Of a DNA stretch of 6,282 nt, positions 4,685 to 6,282 are shown piece after piece (the stretch's first letter is position 1; the number at the start of each line of letters is the position of its first letter). Made by a program: the position numbers and the translations under genes. The notes beneath the pieces were generated by a model. That model was given only the letters and a program-made list of their open reading frames with translations, did not search any database and had not been told where the DNA came from. The DNA is taken from contig CALZAP010000094.1 in the NCBI GenBank assembly GCA_945614335.1, positions 1 through 6,282 on the forward strand, in the 5' to 3' direction. The stretch comes from an uncultured Prevotella sp. Lineage in GTDB: Bacteria > Bacteroidota > Bacteroidia > Bacteroidales > Bacteroidaceae.

Positions 4685-6282
4685 TTAATTTGTTTCACTC
4701 AAACTGTCAATGTATTCTTTCAGCCGGCGATAGAATGGATGTCGGGTGAGAGTGGCAGAGTCGCCAAGTATCAGGAGTTTCATCCTTGCCCTCGTTATCG
4801 CCACGTTCATTCGTCGCAGGTCTCTCAGGAATCCTATCTGCCCTTCCTCGTTGCTGCGCACCATAGAAATCACTATGATGTCCCATTCCTGTCCTTGAAA
4901 TCCGTCGACAGTGTTCACGGCTATTATCTTCCTGAAAGGCTTGTAGAAGTCGGTTTTCTTTATCAGGTGCCGCAAGTATTGCACTTGGGCTCGATATGGC
5001 GAGATTATCCCCACGTCGATACGTTCGTCAATGATACGCTGTCTGCCAATGCGCACGAAATATTCAGCAAGCGTAAGTAGTGTCAGCTGGGCTTCCTCCT
5101 TGTTTATGCGTCCGAAGTTGTCGCCCACGAATTCCTCGTGCGAAGCGTCGCCTGACGTGTCTTTCCATTCAATGGCCTTGTCGAGATCGAGTATACCGCG
5201 GTATTTCACCATCGGCGCCGCTTCCACCTGTCCGTTGTAGAACCAATCAGAAGAGAATCTCATGATGTCTTCGTTCATGCGGTATTGCATTTTCAGCAGT
5301 GTGACAGCCTCAGGCTTTCGCTCCACTATGCGTTGCATAAGCGTCTTGTCGAGTCCGCCTTTCATTGCTGCAATGCTCTTTATGGTGGGAGGCAGCTGGC
5401 AGTGGTCGCCGGCAAGTATCACCCTTGTGGCACGCCGGATGGGAATCCAGCAAGCGGCTTCAAGAGCCTGTGCCGCCTCGTCGATAAACAACGTGCCGAA
5501 TTTCATTCCGTCGAGCAGTCGGTTGGCACTGCCCACGAGAGTGGATGCGATGACCCTCGCCTCGCCGAAGAGTTGGTTTCTTATTCTCAGTTCGAGTTCT
5601 ATCTCCCGCTCCTTCAGTCGTTCCATCTTCTGGTGGAAGCTGTTGTCGCCCCTCTTGCGGTTGGCTCTCAGTTGGCGTATGGTTTTTCTTATCGCCCAAA
5701 GCTGTGGATAGTCTGGATGGCTTTCAAAGCGCCGTTCGTAGGTGAAGGAGAGCATTTTGTCGTTCACCTTTGTAGGATTGCCGATGCGCAGCACGTTTAT
5801 TCCCCTGTCCACGAGTTTTTCCGAAATCCAGTCAACAGCCATATTGCTTTGCGCACAAACGAGCACCTGGTTTTCCCTCCTCAATGTCTCGTAGATGGCT
5901 TCCACGAGCGTTGTGGTCTTTCCTGTTCCAGGCGGTCCGTGCACCACCGCCACATCCTTTGCCCTAAGCACCTCATTTACGGCCCTTTCCTGCGACACAT
6001 TGAGAAACGGGAAGCTGAGCGGTGCGAAAGTGAATGTTTCGGCCTTCTGGTTGCTGTAGAAAAGGTCGCGCAAGTAGCCAAGACGGCCTCTGGCACTGAT
6101 AGTCCGGTCGAGAGCCTCAAACATCAGCCTATAGGTGGTCTCGTCGAAGCCAAGCTGGACGTAGAGCGAGGATGCTGTCTGCATTCCCACAGTGTCGGTA
6201 CCGTCAGGCACTACCACCACCATTCTGTCGCCATCCACATAGCTCACTGTCCCGTTTATCGACTTTGTCCTTTTCTCGTTAT
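4685..6282 (-). CDS. IGHMBP2/Upf1-like SF1B DNA/RNA helicase, 5'-truncated by window edge
   Basis: The frame is open to the right edge (first complete codon 6280-6278), so about 531 C-terminal residues are visible and the true start lies outside. A GTG at 6247 is in frame but sits inside the β-barrel-like segment GTVSYVDGDRMVVVVPDG, so it is not the start. All SF1 helicase motifs are present in order: Walker A GPPGTGKTTT (from 5938), motif Ia AQSNMAVDW, an RNA/DNA-contacting helical insertion rich in Lys/Arg/Glu, motif II LFIDEAAQALE (DEAA from 5482), motif III LAGDHCQLPPTIKS, motif IV MQYRMNEDIMRF (from about 5290), motif V VDGFQGQEWDIIVIS (from 4909) and motif VI RRMNVAITRARMK (from about 4816). 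The usual proteins of this type in Bacteroidota are about 630-650 residues, which would leave roughly 100 missing. They are presumed to act in nucleic-acid repair or RNA handling; the precise role is unknown. It is the most upstream visible gene of the run. Confidence 0.95.
   Translation of the reverse strand, partial: NEKRTKSINGTVSYVDGDRMVVVVPDGTDTVGMQTASSLYVQLGFDETTYRLMFEALDRTISARGRLGYLRDLFYSNQKAETFTFAPLSFPFLNVSQERAVNEVLRAKDVAVVHGPPGTGKTTTLVEAIYETLRRENQVLVCAQSNMAVDWISEKLVDRGINVLRIGNPTKVNDKMLSFTYERRFESHPDYPQLWAIRKTIRQLRANRKRGDNSFHQKMERLKEREIELELRIRNQLFGEARVIASTLVGSANRLLDGMKFGTLFIDEAAQALEAACWIPIRRATRVILAGDHCQLPPTIKSIAAMKGGLDKTLMQRIVERKPEAVTLLKMQYRMNEDIMRFSSDWFYNGQVEAAPMVKYRGILDLDKAIEWKDTSGDASHEEFVGDNFGRINKEEAQLTLLTLAEYFVRIGRQRIIDERIDVGIISPYRAQVQYLRHLIKKTDFYKPFRKIIAVNTVDGFQGQEWDIIVISMVRSNEEGQIGFLRDLRRMNVAITRARMKLLILGDSATLTRHPFYRRLKEYIDSLSETN

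Larger units (their letters stand above)
1..6282 (-). other. Probable five-gene minus-strand transcription unit
   Basis: From right to left the genes are separated by 11, 28, 9 and 1 bases (helicase, SRD5A-like reductase, RAYT-SLOG, OYE-family reductase, TPR regulator). No gap is long enough to show a terminator, and I find no Bacteroidota-type promoter in any of them. Co-transcription is inferred from spacing only. Internal promoters inside coding sequence cannot be excluded. Confidence 0.6.

Noticed and set aside
6245..6247. GTG as the helicase start
   Set aside because: The frame stays open to the window edge, and the GTG falls inside a conserved-looking strand region. Family members have about 100 more N-terminal residues.

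Overview
This is a bacterial window, almost certainly from Bacteroidota and most likely a Prevotella-like member of Bacteroidales. The evidence is the set of gene families: a lipobox-plus-TPR-plus-membrane regulator, an IGHMBP2-type SF1 helicase, a transposase-like protein with a SLOG tail, and a bacterial steroid 5-alpha-reductase homologue. Four of the five start codons expected are visible, and three of them lack a Shine-Dalgarno sequence, as is usual in this phylum. The species assignment is inference from family content.

All five genes lie on the minus strand and are packed with gaps of 1 to 28 bases, so they read from right to left as one probable transcription unit. In that order: (1) 6282-4685, an SF1B helicase whose N-terminus lies beyond the right edge; (2) 4673-3903, an integral-membrane 3-oxo-5-alpha-steroid 4-dehydrogenase family enone reductase; (3) 3874-2630, a Y1/HUH RAYT-like transposase with a Thr/Ala/Pro linker and a C-terminal DprA/SLOG-like domain; (4) 2620-1394, an Old Yellow Enzyme (OYE) family flavin enoate reductase; (5) 1392-<1, a periplasmic TPR sensor/regulator with a lipobox and one transmembrane segment, cut by the left edge just after its membrane anchor. 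There is no gene-free stretch longer than 28 bases, and no RNA gene, CRISPR array, terminator or clear promoter was seen.

Two points stand out. First, two mechanistically different C=C reductases, one membrane-bound and NADPH-dependent and one a soluble flavoprotein, sit in the same run and are followed at once by a putative envelope sensor. This suggests a module that reduces and senses an enone such as a steroid, bile acid or similar lipid. Second, a RAYT-like transposase sits between these two reductases with no visible insertion ends. It is fused to a domain resembling DprA, which suggests a domesticated or unusual single-strand-DNA enzyme. Its gene is visibly poorer in G+C than its neighbours in hand-counted samples. 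Its linker-coding DNA holds a perfect 8-base-stem hairpin and a 15-base tandem duplication.
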